Source: SAR86 cluster bacterium (GTDB taxonomy: Bacteria; Pseudomonadota; Gammaproteobacteria; Magnimaribacterales; Magnimaribacteraceae). From it: DNA of 64,000 bases. The stretch spans positions 1 to 64,000 of the forward strand of contig JAQWNM010000009.1 of the NCBI GenBank assembly GCA_029268615.1. Reading direction: 5' to 3'. The notes below the pieces were generated by a model. The model saw only the letters and a program-made list of their open reading frames with translations, was not told the DNA's origin and searched no databases. Shown in pieces: positions 8,829 to 16,979 of this stretch. Within the stretch, counting starts at the first letter, position 1; each line of letters starts with the position of its first letter. A program made the translations under genes and the position numbers.

Positions 8829-9374
8829 TTAGTTTATTTCACTGATTAAGAGACTTGAAGATTTAAGTTTAGGTTGAGTTTTAGTAAGCCAACCATCTTT
8901 CGTAATTAATTGATCAATGCCTAAAGAAATATTAGACAGGGTCTTGGCTTTCATTTTTCCCCAGTTAGTAAAATGAATAGCTCCAACTCTAAAAATTTCT
9001 AAAAACTCCTCCTCCCCTAAGAACGTAGAAGAAAAAAGAAATGATATGATTCTTGTAGTTTTTTCAGAAGAAAAACTATACCCCATATTATGATTTAAGA
9101 TTACTTGAAGTACGGAAGGCATATCTCCCATTTCTATTTCAGTTTTTTTACCTTGTTTTTGCCTAAGAAGTTTCATGGAATCAAAAATACTTAAAATGAA
9201 GCCTAATACAAAAACTAACTCGAAAACTTCTTTTTCAGTTTTAGATAAATCTATTTCTTGAAGATCTATGGAAATATTTTTTTTTAGGTAAGGGTACCAA
9301 TCTACAAACATCTCCCAGATGATTTGCTTTTCTTCTCTTACTAGATCACTTTCTTCTTTTATAAATTCAGTCAT
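8829..9374 (-). CDS. Conserved-looking hypothetical protein
   Basis: 181 residues, predicted mainly alpha-helical, with no signal peptide. A hydrophobic stretch, FELVFVLGFILSIFDS (about 51-66), could be a buried helix or a single membrane segment. No motif or family is recognised. The gene starts 20 nt after the yheS stop on the same strand, so it is likely in the same transcript, and it ends flush against the convergent transporter gene. Codon use and composition look like its neighbours. Confidence 0.6.
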   Translation of the reverse strand: MTEFIKEESDLVREEKQIIWEMFVDWYPYLKKNISIDLQEIDLSKTEKEVFELVFVLGFILSIFDSMKLLRQKQGKKTEIEMGDMPSVLQVILNHNMGYSFSSEKTTRIISFLFSSTFLGEEEFLEIFRVGAIHFTNWGKMKAKTLSNISLGIDQLITKDGWLTKTQPKLKSSSLLISEIN

Positions 9375-9394
9375 TTATCTTTAATTTTAAATAT

Positions 9395-11254
9395 TCAGAT
9401 AGAGGATTCTAATTTAGTGTTGAGATTTAGCCATTCTATTTCTGTCTCTTCTATTTCATTTTTTAGTTCCATCTGCGCTCTTAAATTATCCTGTAAATCA
9501 GATTTATCTTCATTAGCATAAATTTCAGAGGAACTAAGATTAAGTTCTACTTCACTTAACTTCTTGTGAAGGCGCTTTAATCTTTTTTCTATACCTTGAA
9601 TATCTTTCTTTAGTTGCCGTGTATCTTCTTTAGGTTTTTGTTCATTAGATGCAATATTTAAAGAGGTCTTTTGATTTAAAGAAAACGCATCTCCTGATCT
9701 CACATACTTTTCATAATCTATTAGATCGCCCTTAAATTCTTCTACTTTGCCTCTCTCTAATAGTAAAAATCTATCTACGTTATTTGCTAGTAGATGACGG
9801 TCATGGGAAATTAATAATAAAGCACCTTCAAAAGATTGAAGAGCTAGGGTTAAAGCTTGCCTCATGTCCATGTCTAAGTGATTCGTAGGCTCATCCATTA
9901 GTAAAAGGTTAGGTCTTTGAAAGGCTATCATAGCCAAGGCAAGCCTGGCCTTTTCTCCTCCAGAAAAAAGACGAACTGCATCTTTAACTTTATCTCCTTT
10001 AAAATTAAACCCTCCTAAAAAAGACCTAATCTCTTGTTCGCTAGCAGCTTTATCTAATAATTGAATATGATTATAAGCAGATTGCTCCAGATCAAGATCA
10101 TCTATTTGATGTTGAGAGAAATACCCTATTTTTAGATGCGTTCCCTTTGGGTTTTTTCCACTTAGTAAAGAAATTTCTCCTACCAAGCTTTTTATCAGAG
10201 TTGATTTACCTGCTCCATTAGGTCCTAATAATCCTATCCTATCTCCTGGATGTAACTGTATATTTACATTTTTTAATACAGGCAAAGAATAGCCAAGATT
10301 AGCTTTGTCTAAAGTTAATAATGGATTGGATACTTTCTTAGATTCAGGGATGATAAAACTAAAAGGTGAATCAATGTGTGCAGGAGCAATTAATTCCATT
10401 TTCTCTAGTGCTTTTATTCTACTTTGAGCCTGTCTTGCCTTAGTAGCCTTGGCTTTAAATCGTTTAATAAATTTTTGGATATGAGCTACTTCTCTTTGTT
10501 GCTTCTTGTAATTACTTTCTTGTTCAGCCAGTTTGGACGCTTTTAATTTTTCAAATTGAGAATAATTACCTGTAAATAATTCTATCCTCATTTGGTGAAG
10601 ATAAATAATACTATCCACGCAGTCATCTAAAAAATCACGATCATGAGAAATGAGTATCATGGCTCCTTGGTAACGTTTTATCCAATCACTCAACCAAATA
10701 ATTGCATCTAAGTCTAAATGGTTTGTAGGTTCGTCCAATAAGAGTAAATCTGAAGGCTGCATAAGTGCTCTAGCTAAATTTAATCTTACTCTCCAACCTC
10801 CCGAAAAATCCTTCAAGGATTTACTAAAATCATCTTCCGAGAAACCTAAACCTATCATTAGTTGTTCTGCCTTGGACTTCGATGTATAACCATCTAAGGT
10901 TTCAAATAGGTCGTGTAGGTCTCCTAATTTATCATACTCCTTGTTATCTTCCGCTTGTTTGATATTTTCTGAAACCTGCGTTAGTTTATGATCTCCCGCC
11001 AATACATAGTCCAATGACAATTCATTAGTTGAAGGCAGTTCTTGCGCTAAGTATGAAATACGGAGTGTTGAAGGATAAGTGAAATTTCCTTGATCAGATT
11101 CAAGCTCGCCTAAAATTAAATTAAATAAACTAGTTTTTCCCGTACCATTTGCGCCGACAAAGCCAACTTTCTTGTCTTGATGTATGGTGAGAGAAACATC
11201 TTCAAATAAAAGTTTTGAACCTCTTCTTAGTGCTAAATTTGTAAAAGAGAGCAT
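9395..11254 (-). CDS. yheS: ABC-F family ATPase YheS
   Basis: 619 residues with two ABC ATPase domains and no membrane helices. The first Walker A is GANGTGKTS (about 34-42) and the second is GPNGAGKST (about 345-353). Signature motifs are DFSGGWRVRLNLARAL and LFSGGEKARLALAMI, each followed by a DEPTNHLD Walker B. The P-site tRNA-interaction linker between the domains is rich in KFIKRFKAKATKARQ-type residues. A coiled-coil C-terminal extension (about 540-619) follows. The opening MLSFTNLALRRGSKLLFEDV matches the YheS branch, one of the four E. coli ABC-F translation factors. An inverted repeat and a -10-like palindrome lie directly in front of the start codon. Confidence 0.92.
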   Translation of the reverse strand: MLSFTNLALRRGSKLLFEDVSLTIHQDKKVGFVGANGTGKTSLFNLILGELESDQGNFTYPSTLRISYLAQELPSTNELSLDYVLAGDHKLTQVSENIKQAEDNKEYDKLGDLHDLFETLDGYTSKSKAEQLMIGLGFSEDDFSKSLKDFSGGWRVRLNLARALMQPSDLLLLDEPTNHLDLDAIIWLSDWIKRYQGAMILISHDRDFLDDCVDSIIYLHQMRIELFTGNYSQFEKLKASKLAEQESNYKKQQREVAHIQKFIKRFKAKATKARQAQSRIKALEKMELIAPAHIDSPFSFIIPESKKVSNPLLTLDKANLGYSLPVLKNVNIQLHPGDRIGLLGPNGAGKSTLIKSLVGEISLLSGKNPKGTHLKIGYFSQHQIDDLDLEQSAYNHIQLLDKAASEQEIRSFLGGFNFKGDKVKDAVRLFSGGEKARLALAMIAFQRPNLLLMDEPTNHLDMDMRQALTLALQSFEGALLLISHDRHLLANNVDRFLLLERGKVEEFKGDLIDYEKYVRSGDAFSLNQKTSLNIASNEQKPKEDTRQLKKDIQGIEKRLKRLHKKLSEVELNLSSSEIYANEDKSDLQDNLRAQMELKNEIEETEIEWLNLNTKLESSI

Positions 11255-11256
11255 AG

Positions 11257-11289
11257 ATGCGCTTTGTTAAAAAAAGCGCATTATAATGC
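11257..11289 (-). promoter_or_regulatory. Inverted repeat and palindromic -10 element before yheS
   Basis: Two overlapping symmetric elements lie just upstream of the yheS ATG (11252-11254). Perfect 9-bp arms ATGCGCTTT (11257-11265) and AAAGCGCAT (11273-11281) are separated by 7 nt. The 12-bp perfect palindrome GCATTATAATGC (11278-11289) contains TATAAT readable on both strands. A -10 at 11280-11285 on the minus strand would start transcription within the repeat, so the element looks like an operator over a promoter rather than an RNA hairpin. No good -35 is visible. The function is inferred. Confidence 0.4.
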
Positions 11290-11455
11290 AAGAAATTTTA
11301 TATCTTCTATAAAATCTTAACTGGTTTCTGAATCGTGCAAACTGACAGCGGAACATTTGCTCATTTCATGCGACAATTGAGTAAAAGGAATGAAGGAACC
11401 TTTTTAGCTTTATCCAGATAAAAAATGAATACTCCATTGATTGAAAAATTTTCAT
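11290..11455. other. Intergenic region between yheS and tRNA-Asp
   Basis: AT-rich and without a plausible ORF of useful size. I see no clear hairpin with a T-run that would end the tRNA transcript. Apart from the yheS upstream element next to it, nothing in it can be identified. Confidence 0.5.
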
Positions 11456-11533
11456 TGGCGGACCGGACGAGACTCGAACTCGCGACCTCCGCCGTGACAG
11501 GGCGGCGTTCTAACCAAACTGAACTACCGGTCC
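11456..11533 (-). tRNA. tRNA-Asp (anticodon GUC)
   Basis: The minus strand folds as a cloverleaf. The 7-bp acceptor stem pairs GGACCGG (from 11533) with CCGGTCC. The anticodon loop CCTGTCACG has GTC as the anticodon, and the T-arm contains GTTCGAGTC. The discriminator is G, and CCA is encoded at 11456-11458. A TAGAAT hexamer at 11546-11551 could be the -10 box; no convincing -35 is seen. A short CCCCT/AGGGG inverted repeat lies further upstream at about 11562-11580. Confidence 0.97.
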
Positions 11534-11597
11534 AAAGAAAAGTGCATTCTAACAGGTCTTAGCCCCTAATAAGAAGGGGGTATTTAAAAAAATATTT

Positions 11598-12293
11598 TTA
11601 ACTAATGTCTTTTTTTGTAAAAGGGTTTTCGGCCACTTTATTATTCTGCTTAACAACGTTGTATGAATTCTTATTCTTGTCAAATCCAACTGCAAGATGA
11701 ACTTCTCCATTTAAAAGATGTAATGCACATCCGCCATCAATTGCATAGCATGAAATCATCTTATTTCCATTAATAAACTTGTGAAGCGAAGGCCTTCTTT
11801 CTTTCTCCTCATCATAGTGAGGACAACAATTGCCATCAACAAACCCCAAGCAGTCCATAATATTTAATTTATCTTCCCAGGAATCAGTAATTCCTTTTTG
11901 AAACCAACAAATAGCGCCTGCACTGACACCACACATAATCACTCCTCTGTCATAAGCTTCTCTTAAAATTAAGTCTAAACCCCAATCCTTCCAAACAGCA
12001 AGCATACTTTTTGTATTACCTCCGCCCACATAAATAATGTCTTGGTCCTGAATAAGCTTTTCTAGATCAGGAGTCCGTTTGAAAAAATCAAGGTGAACTG
12101 GGGAACAGTTTAATTGGCTAAATGCACTATAAAAATTGACTTTATAAGCTTCATTATCACCTGTAGCAGTTGGTATAAAACATATATTTGGATTCTTCGC
12201 CTCGGATTGCTCTAAGATATATTTCTCGATAATCCTTTTACCAGGATCTCTTCCAAACCCACCTCCTCCAATAGCAATAATCTGTTTCTTCAT
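11598..12293 (-). CDS. Peptidase E-like protein (family S51)
   Basis: 231 residues of the class I glutamine-amidotransferase-like fold. The opening IIAIGGGGFGRDPG, the middle YVGGGNTKSM (88-97) and the nucleophile elbow CGVSAGA with Ser124 are the hallmarks of the S51 peptidase E family. Peptidase E cleaves N-terminal Asp from dipeptides in the cytoplasm; relatives include cyanophycinase. No signal peptide is present. The gene is divergent from the M20 amidohydrolase at 12332 with only 38 nt between the start codons, so the two promoters must overlap. Both neighbours being peptide or amide hydrolases suggests a shared nutritional role (inference). Confidence 0.88.
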   Translation of the reverse strand: MKKQIIAIGGGGFGRDPGKRIIEKYILEQSEAKNPNICFIPTATGDNEAYKVNFYSAFSQLNCSPVHLDFFKRTPDLEKLIQDQDIIYVGGGNTKSMLAVWKDWGLDLILREAYDRGVIMCGVSAGAICWFQKGITDSWEDKLNIMDCLGFVDGNCCPHYDEEKERRPSLHKFINGNKMISCYAIDGGCALHLLNGEVHLAVGFDKNKNSYNVVKQNNKVAENPFTKKDIS

Positions 12294-12317
12294 TTAGTGA
12301 TACACTTATTATGGTTC

Positions 12318-12327
12318 ATAGGAGGAG
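12318..12327 (+). promoter_or_regulatory. Ribosome binding site fixing the start of the M20 amidohydrolase
   Basis: ATAGGAGGAG lies 4 nt before the ATG at 12332. A longer frame opens at 12311, but that ATG precedes this Shine-Dalgarno and would add residues in front of an otherwise perfect signal peptide. The 12332 start is therefore preferred. Confidence 0.75.
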
Positions 12328-12331
12328 TAGT

Positions 12332-13759
12332 ATGAATAAAATTATTTTCTATACAAGCTTATTAACTTCATTCTTAATGGTCAGTCAAAATACTTTTGCT
12401 GATAATAATATAGAGGAAAATATTGCTAAGCATCAAGAGCAATTTGAAGAGGTGGCAATGAAAATCTGGGATTATGCAGAAGTTGGCTATCAAGAGTATC
12501 AAAGTTCTGATCTTCTAAAAAAAGAACTTTCTAATGAAGGTTTTATAATAAAAGATAATGTAGCCAACATACCTACCGCATTTACGGCTGAGTATGGGAG
12601 AGGCTATCCAATTATTGCAATTCTTGGAGAGTTTGATGCTCTTCCAGGAGTAATACAAAGCGCCTCCCCTTTCAAAGAAAAATATAAAAATAATACGGCA
12701 GGACATGCTTGCGGACATCACCTATTTGGAGCTGGATCAGCATGGGCTTCAGTTGCCATTAAAGAATGGCTGGAAACTAATGATAAACAAGGAACTATAA
12801 GATTCTATGGAACGCCCGCTGAAGAAGGCGGTTCAGGTAAAGTTTACATGGTAAGAGAAGGACTGTTTGATGATGTTAATGTAGTTCTGCACTGGCACCC
12901 AGGAAGTGTAAATCATGCTTCGCCAAGAACTTCAAACTCCAATAAATCAGCTAAATTTAATTTTCAAGGTATTTCTGCGCATGCGGCAAGTGCTCCTGAT
13001 AAAGGTAGATCTGCTTTGGATGGAGTTGAGTCCATGAATATGATGGTCAATCTAATGCGTGAACATGTACCTCAGGACTCTAGAATTCATTATGTCATTA
13101 CTAAAGGAGGCCTAGCCCCTAATGTAATACCTGACGAAGCAGAAGTTTATTATTATGTTAGGCATCCAAAACGTCAAATGGTCAAGCAACTTTTTAATAG
13201 AGTTGTGAAGGCTGCAGAAGGAGCAGCTTTAGGAACTGGTACAACAATGACTTTTGAAGTAATGCACGGCAATTACTCATTATTGCCAAATAATATCCTT
13301 CAAAAAATAATGCATGATAAATTAAGTGAATTAGGAGGTATATCTTATTCTCAAGAAGAGAATGAATATGCTAAAACTTTGCATAGAACACTCTTAAATC
13401 CAAGTGCTGAAGTTGGTGATCAAGAAAATATTCTAACTTTTCAACCTAAACATGGATATGGTTCTACCGATGTAGGAGATCTTAGTTGGCTAGTCCCAAC
13501 GGCAGGAGCAAGGATAGCAACCTGGGTGCCAGGGACTTCTGCACACTCTTGGCAGGCAGTTGCTGCTGGAGGAACTTCCATAGGCCTTAAAGGGACTAAA
13601 CTGGCTGCGCAGGTTTTATCTAAAACGGCACAAGAAATTTTCTTAAATCCAGAAATTGTTAAAAAAGCAAAAGCTGAATTAATTGAAAATGTGGGCAAGA
13701 ATTTTAAATATGAAGCTCTCCTTGGAGACAGAAAACCACCATTAGACTATAGAAACTGA
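12332..13759 (+). CDS. Exported M20-family amidohydrolase (AbgB-like)
   Basis: 475 residues from the ATG at 12332. A signal peptide (about 1-24, ending NTFA-DN) marks it as exported. Metal-binding motifs are LGEFDALPG and GHACGHHLFGAG (C127 and H129 region), then GTPAEEGGSGK and a second-half H near HGYGSTDVGDLSW. This pattern matches the M20D peptidases, including the p-aminobenzoyl-glutamate hydrolase subunit B and amino-acid amide hydrolases. Two metals would deprotonate water for amide cleavage in the periplasm. The natural substrate is not determined. It is divergent from the peptidase E-like gene and ends 6 nt before the convergent VOC gene. Confidence 0.87.
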   Translation: MNKIIFYTSLLTSFLMVSQNTFADNNIEENIAKHQEQFEEVAMKIWDYAEVGYQEYQSSDLLKKELSNEGFIIKDNVANIPTAFTAEYGRGYPIIAILGEFDALPGVIQSASPFKEKYKNNTAGHACGHHLFGAGSAWASVAIKEWLETNDKQGTIRFYGTPAEEGGSGKVYMVREGLFDDVNVVLHWHPGSVNHASPRTSNSNKSAKFNFQGISAHAASAPDKGRSALDGVESMNMMVNLMREHVPQDSRIHYVITKGGLAPNVIPDEAEVYYYVRHPKRQMVKQLFNRVVKAAEGAALGTGTTMTFEVMHGNYSLLPNNILQKIMHDKLSELGGISYSQEENEYAKTLHRTLLNPSAEVGDQENILTFQPKHGYGSTDVGDLSWLVPTAGARIATWVPGTSAHSWQAVAAGGTSIGLKGTKLAAQVLSKTAQEIFLNPEIVKKAKAELIENVGKNFKYEALLGDRKPPLDYRN

Positions 13760-13765
13760 GCCAGA

Positions 13766-14065
13766 TTAACTTTTAGGAAGCTCCAGCATTTCTATACTAT
13801 TTCCAGCAGGATCTTCAATATAAATTGATGCAGTTCCATCTCGATGCTTTATTAATTTACCATATTCTGAAGCATTGTCTGATTCTACTGCAAAATGGCC
13901 GGGATGCTTATCTGGAAGAACTAAAGCAAGCTTCATGTTTTCAAATTGGATCATTGCCCAGCTATCATCTTGGTATAGGATTTTGATATCAAATTCTTTT
14001 TCATACCACTCCAATGATTCTGATAAGTTTTCTACCTGTACTGCGATATGATGAATCTTATCCAT
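13766..14065 (-). CDS. VOC-superfamily (glyoxalase-like) protein
   Basis: 99 residues from the ATG at 14065; a frame three residues longer opens at 14074. The pattern IHHIAVQVENLSESLEWYEKEF then LALVLPDKHPGHFAVES and YIEDPAGNSIEMLEL is the single beta-alpha-beta-beta-beta module pair of glyoxalase/bleomycin-resistance/dioxygenase proteins. Candidate metal ligands are H6, H53 and the Glu of SIEML. The chosen start overlaps the stop of the upstream small membrane protein gene (ATGGATAA), implying translational coupling. The reaction is unknown. Confidence 0.82.
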   Translation of the reverse strand: MDKIHHIAVQVENLSESLEWYEKEFDIKILYQDDSWAMIQFENMKLALVLPDKHPGHFAVESDNASEYGKLIKHRDGTASIYIEDPAGNSIEMLELPKS

Positions 14066-14294
14066 GCGATACAACCAACGCCGTCACAAAGACGATTCCA
14101 ACTATTAGAACGCCTGGAATACTTATCATTAATAGTTTTCCTAAGTAAATTAAATCTTTAAAGATTATTTTGTCTGCATCTTGTTCTCTCTTTGAAGCAT
14201 TAAATATGGTTAAACACCAGTTCACTAAAAAGGTTATTCCGCCTAAAAGAAAAATTAAAGTTATAGTAGATGATTCCATGTCAGCATAGTACAC
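14058..14294 (-). CDS. Small two-helix membrane protein
   Basis: 78 residues, or 73 if the ATG at 14279 is used, which leaves MESSTITLIFLL at the N-terminus. Two membrane helices are at about 9-28 and 50-74, with a charged loop NASKREQDADK between them. No family is recognised. It is translationally coupled to the downstream VOC gene and divergent from the GST gene at 14344. Confidence 0.55.
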   Translation of the reverse strand: MYYADMESSTITLIFLLGGITFLVNWCLTIFNASKREQDADKIIFKDLIYLGKLLMISIPGVLIVGIVFVTALVVSHG

Positions 14295-14343
14295 ATTTGT
14301 TTGACTAGAAAAAAGTATTACAATTAAAGAAAAACCCTGAATA

Positions 14344-14970
14344 ATGATTGAAGTTCACCACCTAAACAATTCTAGATCGCAAAGAATTCTTTGGCTTTTA
14401 GAAGAATTGAATGCTCCTTATACGTTAATAAAACATCTTCGAGACCCACAAACAAACTTAGCTCCAGATGCTTTAAAAGAAATTCATCCATTAGGCAAAT
14501 CTCCTGTCATTGTAGATAACGGAGAAGTGATCATGGAATCTGCAGCAATTTGCACTTACATAATAGATAAATATGCCCCAAAGGACTTTAGTCCTAACCC
14601 GGATGACAAAGATTACTATCAATATCATGAACTCATGCATTATGCTGAAGGTTCAGCCATGCTGCCTTTTTTACTTTTCTTGTACTCAAGTGTTTTAGGT
14701 GCAGCGGCAGCTCCTTTGGTTGATCGTATTTTTTCTGAGATGCAAAATCATATTGGATACCTATCTACTAGACTTGGTTCAAATGATTTTTTCTTTAGAA
14801 ACACTTTTTCAGGAACAGATATTATGCTCTCATTTGTCCTAGAAGCTGCAGATGTGTCAGATCAATTAAAAGACTTTCCCAACCTCAAAAACACTCTAGC
14901 TATTTATCAATCGAGGTCAGACTATCAAGTTGCTCTAGAGAAAGGAGGTGAATACAAATTAGGAGGATAA
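14344..14970 (+). CDS. Glutathione S-transferase family protein
   Basis: 208 residues. The thioredoxin-like N-terminal domain reads SRSQRILWLLEELNAPY (about 9-25). The gamma-glutamyl-binding motif VIMESAAICTYI contains E-S at about 64-65, and the cis-Pro is in LGKSPVIVDNG. The C-terminal helical domain (about 90-208) includes the N-capping-like region GTDIMLSFVLEA. The protein is cytosolic. The likely role is glutathione conjugation or reduction of electrophiles. It is a monocistronic gene meeting a convergent small gene 3 nt downstream. Confidence 0.9.
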   Translation: MIEVHHLNNSRSQRILWLLEELNAPYTLIKHLRDPQTNLAPDALKEIHPLGKSPVIVDNGEVIMESAAICTYIIDKYAPKDFSPNPDDKDYYQYHELMHYAEGSAMLPFLLFLYSSVLGAAAAPLVDRIFSEMQNHIGYLSTRLGSNDFFFRNTFSGTDIMLSFVLEAADVSDQLKDFPNLKNTLAIYQSRSDYQVALEKGGEYKLGG

Positions 14971-14973
14971 ATC

Positions 14974-15201
14974 TTATTTCTTTCTAAGATCATAATATCT
15001 CTTCACATCTTCTTTAGTTATTAACCCATTTTTACCAGTCCCATAAACATTAGAAATTTCAATACCCAATTTTTTGGCGAATCTTTGAGTGGGCGGATAA
15101 GCCTTTACTTTTTTGATAGACAGCAAATCAGGCATTTCAATTGCATTAGGAACCAAGTGCAAAGAAGTCTTTCTGATGGGATGAATATATTTTTCTTTCA
15201 T
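14974..15201 (-). CDS. Free-standing E3-binding (peripheral subunit-binding) domain mini-protein
   Basis: 75 residues from the ATG at 15201; a longer frame opens at 15240 without support. Residues about 35-73 read YPPTQRFAKKLGIEISNVYG then TGKNGLITKEDVKRYYD. This matches the small three-helix domain of 2-oxoacid dehydrogenase E2 subunits that grips E3. No lipoyl or catalytic E2 domain is attached and no dehydrogenase genes are near. Either it is a stand-alone adaptor or an E2 remnant kept under selection. The N-terminal half (HPIRKTSLHLVPNAIEM) is of unknown role. Confidence 0.65.
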   Translation of the reverse strand: MKEKYIHPIRKTSLHLVPNAIEMPDLLSIKKVKAYPPTQRFAKKLGIEISNVYGTGKNGLITKEDVKRYYDLRKK

Positions 15202-15285
15202 AAAATATATATGGGGACTAACTGTACAAAAATCAATCAATTGAGAGTTTTATTTTTAGAAGTTATTTTTTTTAGTTTATTACTT

Positions 15286-15291
15286 TATAAT
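15286..15291 (+). promoter_or_regulatory. Possible -10 box for the small lipoprotein gene
   Basis: A perfect TATAAT lies 31 nt upstream of the ATG at 15323, within a very AT-rich stretch. The expected -35 position holds only TTATTT, so the promoter is tentative. A Shine-Dalgarno-like AAAAGGAAC follows at about 15305. Confidence 0.35.
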
Positions 15292-15322
15292 ACTGTAAAT
15301 TTTTAAAAGGAACTAAAAATAC

Positions 15323-15589
15323 ATGAAAATATATTATGTTTTAATTTCGATTATCTTCTTTGCTATTAGTTGTGCATCGAGTGATAAAAACTCATCAAAT
15401 AATGTCCAATCTAATCAATCTGCAAATCTAATCTGCGAAAAGGTTATAACAGCTGGTTCAAGACTTCCTAAGAGAGTCTGTTATGAAAAAGGAATGAAAG
15501 AGACTATTGAAAAGAAAAGTAAAGAGGCCCTTAAAAGAGAACAGAATAGAAACAGGACAAGGGTAAGCTCTCCTGTTGATGGCACCTAA
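15323..15589 (+). CDS. Small lipoprotein with TGSRLPK-like motif
   Basis: 88 residues. A lipoprotein signal peptide ends in the lipobox FAISC, giving a lipidated Cys17. The mature part has a Ser/Asn-rich linker, then CEKVITAGSRLPKRVC with two cysteines flanking a GSRLPK core. A strongly charged helix (KETIEKKSKEALKREQNRNR) follows. Short gammaproteobacterial proteins with a CEx(4)TGSRxPxxxC pattern are familiar, but their role is unknown. The cysteine pair could form a disulfide in the periplasm. It stands 93 nt upstream of the alkaline phosphatase gene. Confidence 0.72.
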   Translation: MKIYYVLISIIFFAISCASSDKNSSNNVQSNQSANLICEKVITAGSRLPKRVCYEKGMKETIEKKSKEALKREQNRNRTRVSSPVDGT

Positions 15590-15682
15590 AGATTAAGCTC
15601 CTATTAATATATTATTTCTTATTTATATATAAATTTGATTATTATGAGGAGTTAGTTAATAAAAAAACTAAAGTTACTGAAT

Positions 15683-16957
15683 ATGAATGCCAAGCAAATA
15701 TTTATTCCTTTATCTCTTTTACTGACAGGTCTAATTGGAGGTCATTTCTTTTCTGACCTTTTGGGGCTTCAAACTAAACTAGAAAAAGATTTTAATATCA
15801 AAAAAATAGTCCTTGATATAGAAGTACCCAAAAAAGAATTAAAGGATATAAAAAACCCTGCGAAAAATGTAATTCTTTTAATTGGAGATGGAATGAGCGT
15901 AAGCCAGATTTCAGTTTATAGATTGCTTAAAGGAGGCCCAAATCACAGAGTTTCTTTTGATAGGTTCCCTTTCAGCGGTATCGTACTAACTCACTCTGAG
16001 GATGCTTTAATAACTGATTCTGCATCTTCCGCAACAGCCTATAGCACTGGTCAAAAAACTAAAAATAGGTACTTGGGTTTAGATTCAAAAAATAATTCTC
16101 TTGAGAATTTAACAGAGACTCTTGATCGGTATAAATTTGTAAGCTCTTTAATTGCAACTTCAGAGATAACGCATGCTACGCCTGCAGCATTTGCCTCTCA
16201 TGTTGAATCTAGATGGGACACAGATCAAATATCTAAAGATTTAGTCAGTTCTAAAGTGGCAACGCTTCTAGGTGGTGGAAGAAACGTATTTAATACTGAA
16301 TCAAATGGAGGAGTAAGAAAAGATAAGGAAGACTTATACGAAACTCTTAAATCCTCTACTAATCTCTTAACTACCAAACAGGGTTTAATGAATTTTGATC
16401 TCTCTAAAGAAGGGAGAGTTTTTGGATTATTTGCTGATAATCATCTTAGGGATATGGAAGACTTATCAAATCATCCCAAGGAGCCTTCTTTATCAGAAAT
16501 GCTCCAATTTGCTTTGGATCGTTTTGATCATCATAAGGAAAGAGGTTGTGAAGGTTTTTTTATCATGGCCGAAGGCTCTCAAGTAGACTGGTCAGGCCAT
16601 ACAAATAACTTAAAATATCTTGAAAGAGAAATGGATGACCTTGATGATGCAATTAATTTATCTTATAAGTTCGCATTAGATAATCAAGAAACCCTAGTCA
16701 TAGTTACGTCAGATCATGAAACGGGTGGACTTTTAATAGAAAGTGAAGGACTTTCTTATACAGGAAATAAAGTAAAGTTTTCCTATAACACGGACATCGG
16801 CAAAGGAAATCATACAGGAGTTCCTGTTCCTGTATATGCCTTTGGGCCTGGAGCTGAAAATTTTACTGGAACTCTAGACAACACAGACATATATCATGCA
16901 ATTATTAAATCACTTGGCATAGGTCAACAATCTGTAAAAGGAAGCTGTATTAGATAG
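15683..16957 (+). CDS. Exported alkaline phosphatase
   Basis: 424 residues of the PhoA superfamily. An N-terminal hydrophobic signal or anchor (about 6-28) directs it to the periplasm. NVILLIGDGMS supplies the metal ligand D69. The nucleophile is Ser113 in TDSASSATAYSTG. HATPAAFASH and EGSQVDWSGH give further ligands, and TSDHETGG near the C-terminus closes the dinuclear zinc site. It hydrolyses phosphomonoesters, in oligotrophs usually for phosphate acquisition. No Pho box or phosphate transporter is visible nearby. The start ATG has no close Shine-Dalgarno; a GAGGAG sits about 30 nt upstream. Confidence 0.92.
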   Translation: MNAKQIFIPLSLLLTGLIGGHFFSDLLGLQTKLEKDFNIKKIVLDIEVPKKELKDIKNPAKNVILLIGDGMSVSQISVYRLLKGGPNHRVSFDRFPFSGIVLTHSEDALITDSASSATAYSTGQKTKNRYLGLDSKNNSLENLTETLDRYKFVSSLIATSEITHATPAAFASHVESRWDTDQISKDLVSSKVATLLGGGRNVFNTESNGGVRKDKEDLYETLKSSTNLLTTKQGLMNFDLSKEGRVFGLFADNHLRDMEDLSNHPKEPSLSEMLQFALDRFDHHKERGCEGFFIMAEGSQVDWSGHTNNLKYLEREMDDLDDAINLSYKFALDNQETLVIVTSDHETGGLLIESEGLSYTGNKVKFSYNTDIGKGNHTGVPVPVYAFGPGAENFTGTLDNTDIYHAIIKSLGIGQQSVKGSCIR

Positions 16958-16979
16958 TTTTTCTTAGAACTTAATATTT

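Noticed and set aside
11562-11580. CCCCT/AGGGG hairpin downstream of the peptidase E gene as a terminator
   Set aside because: Only a five-pair stem and no T-run on either strand, so termination cannot be supported.
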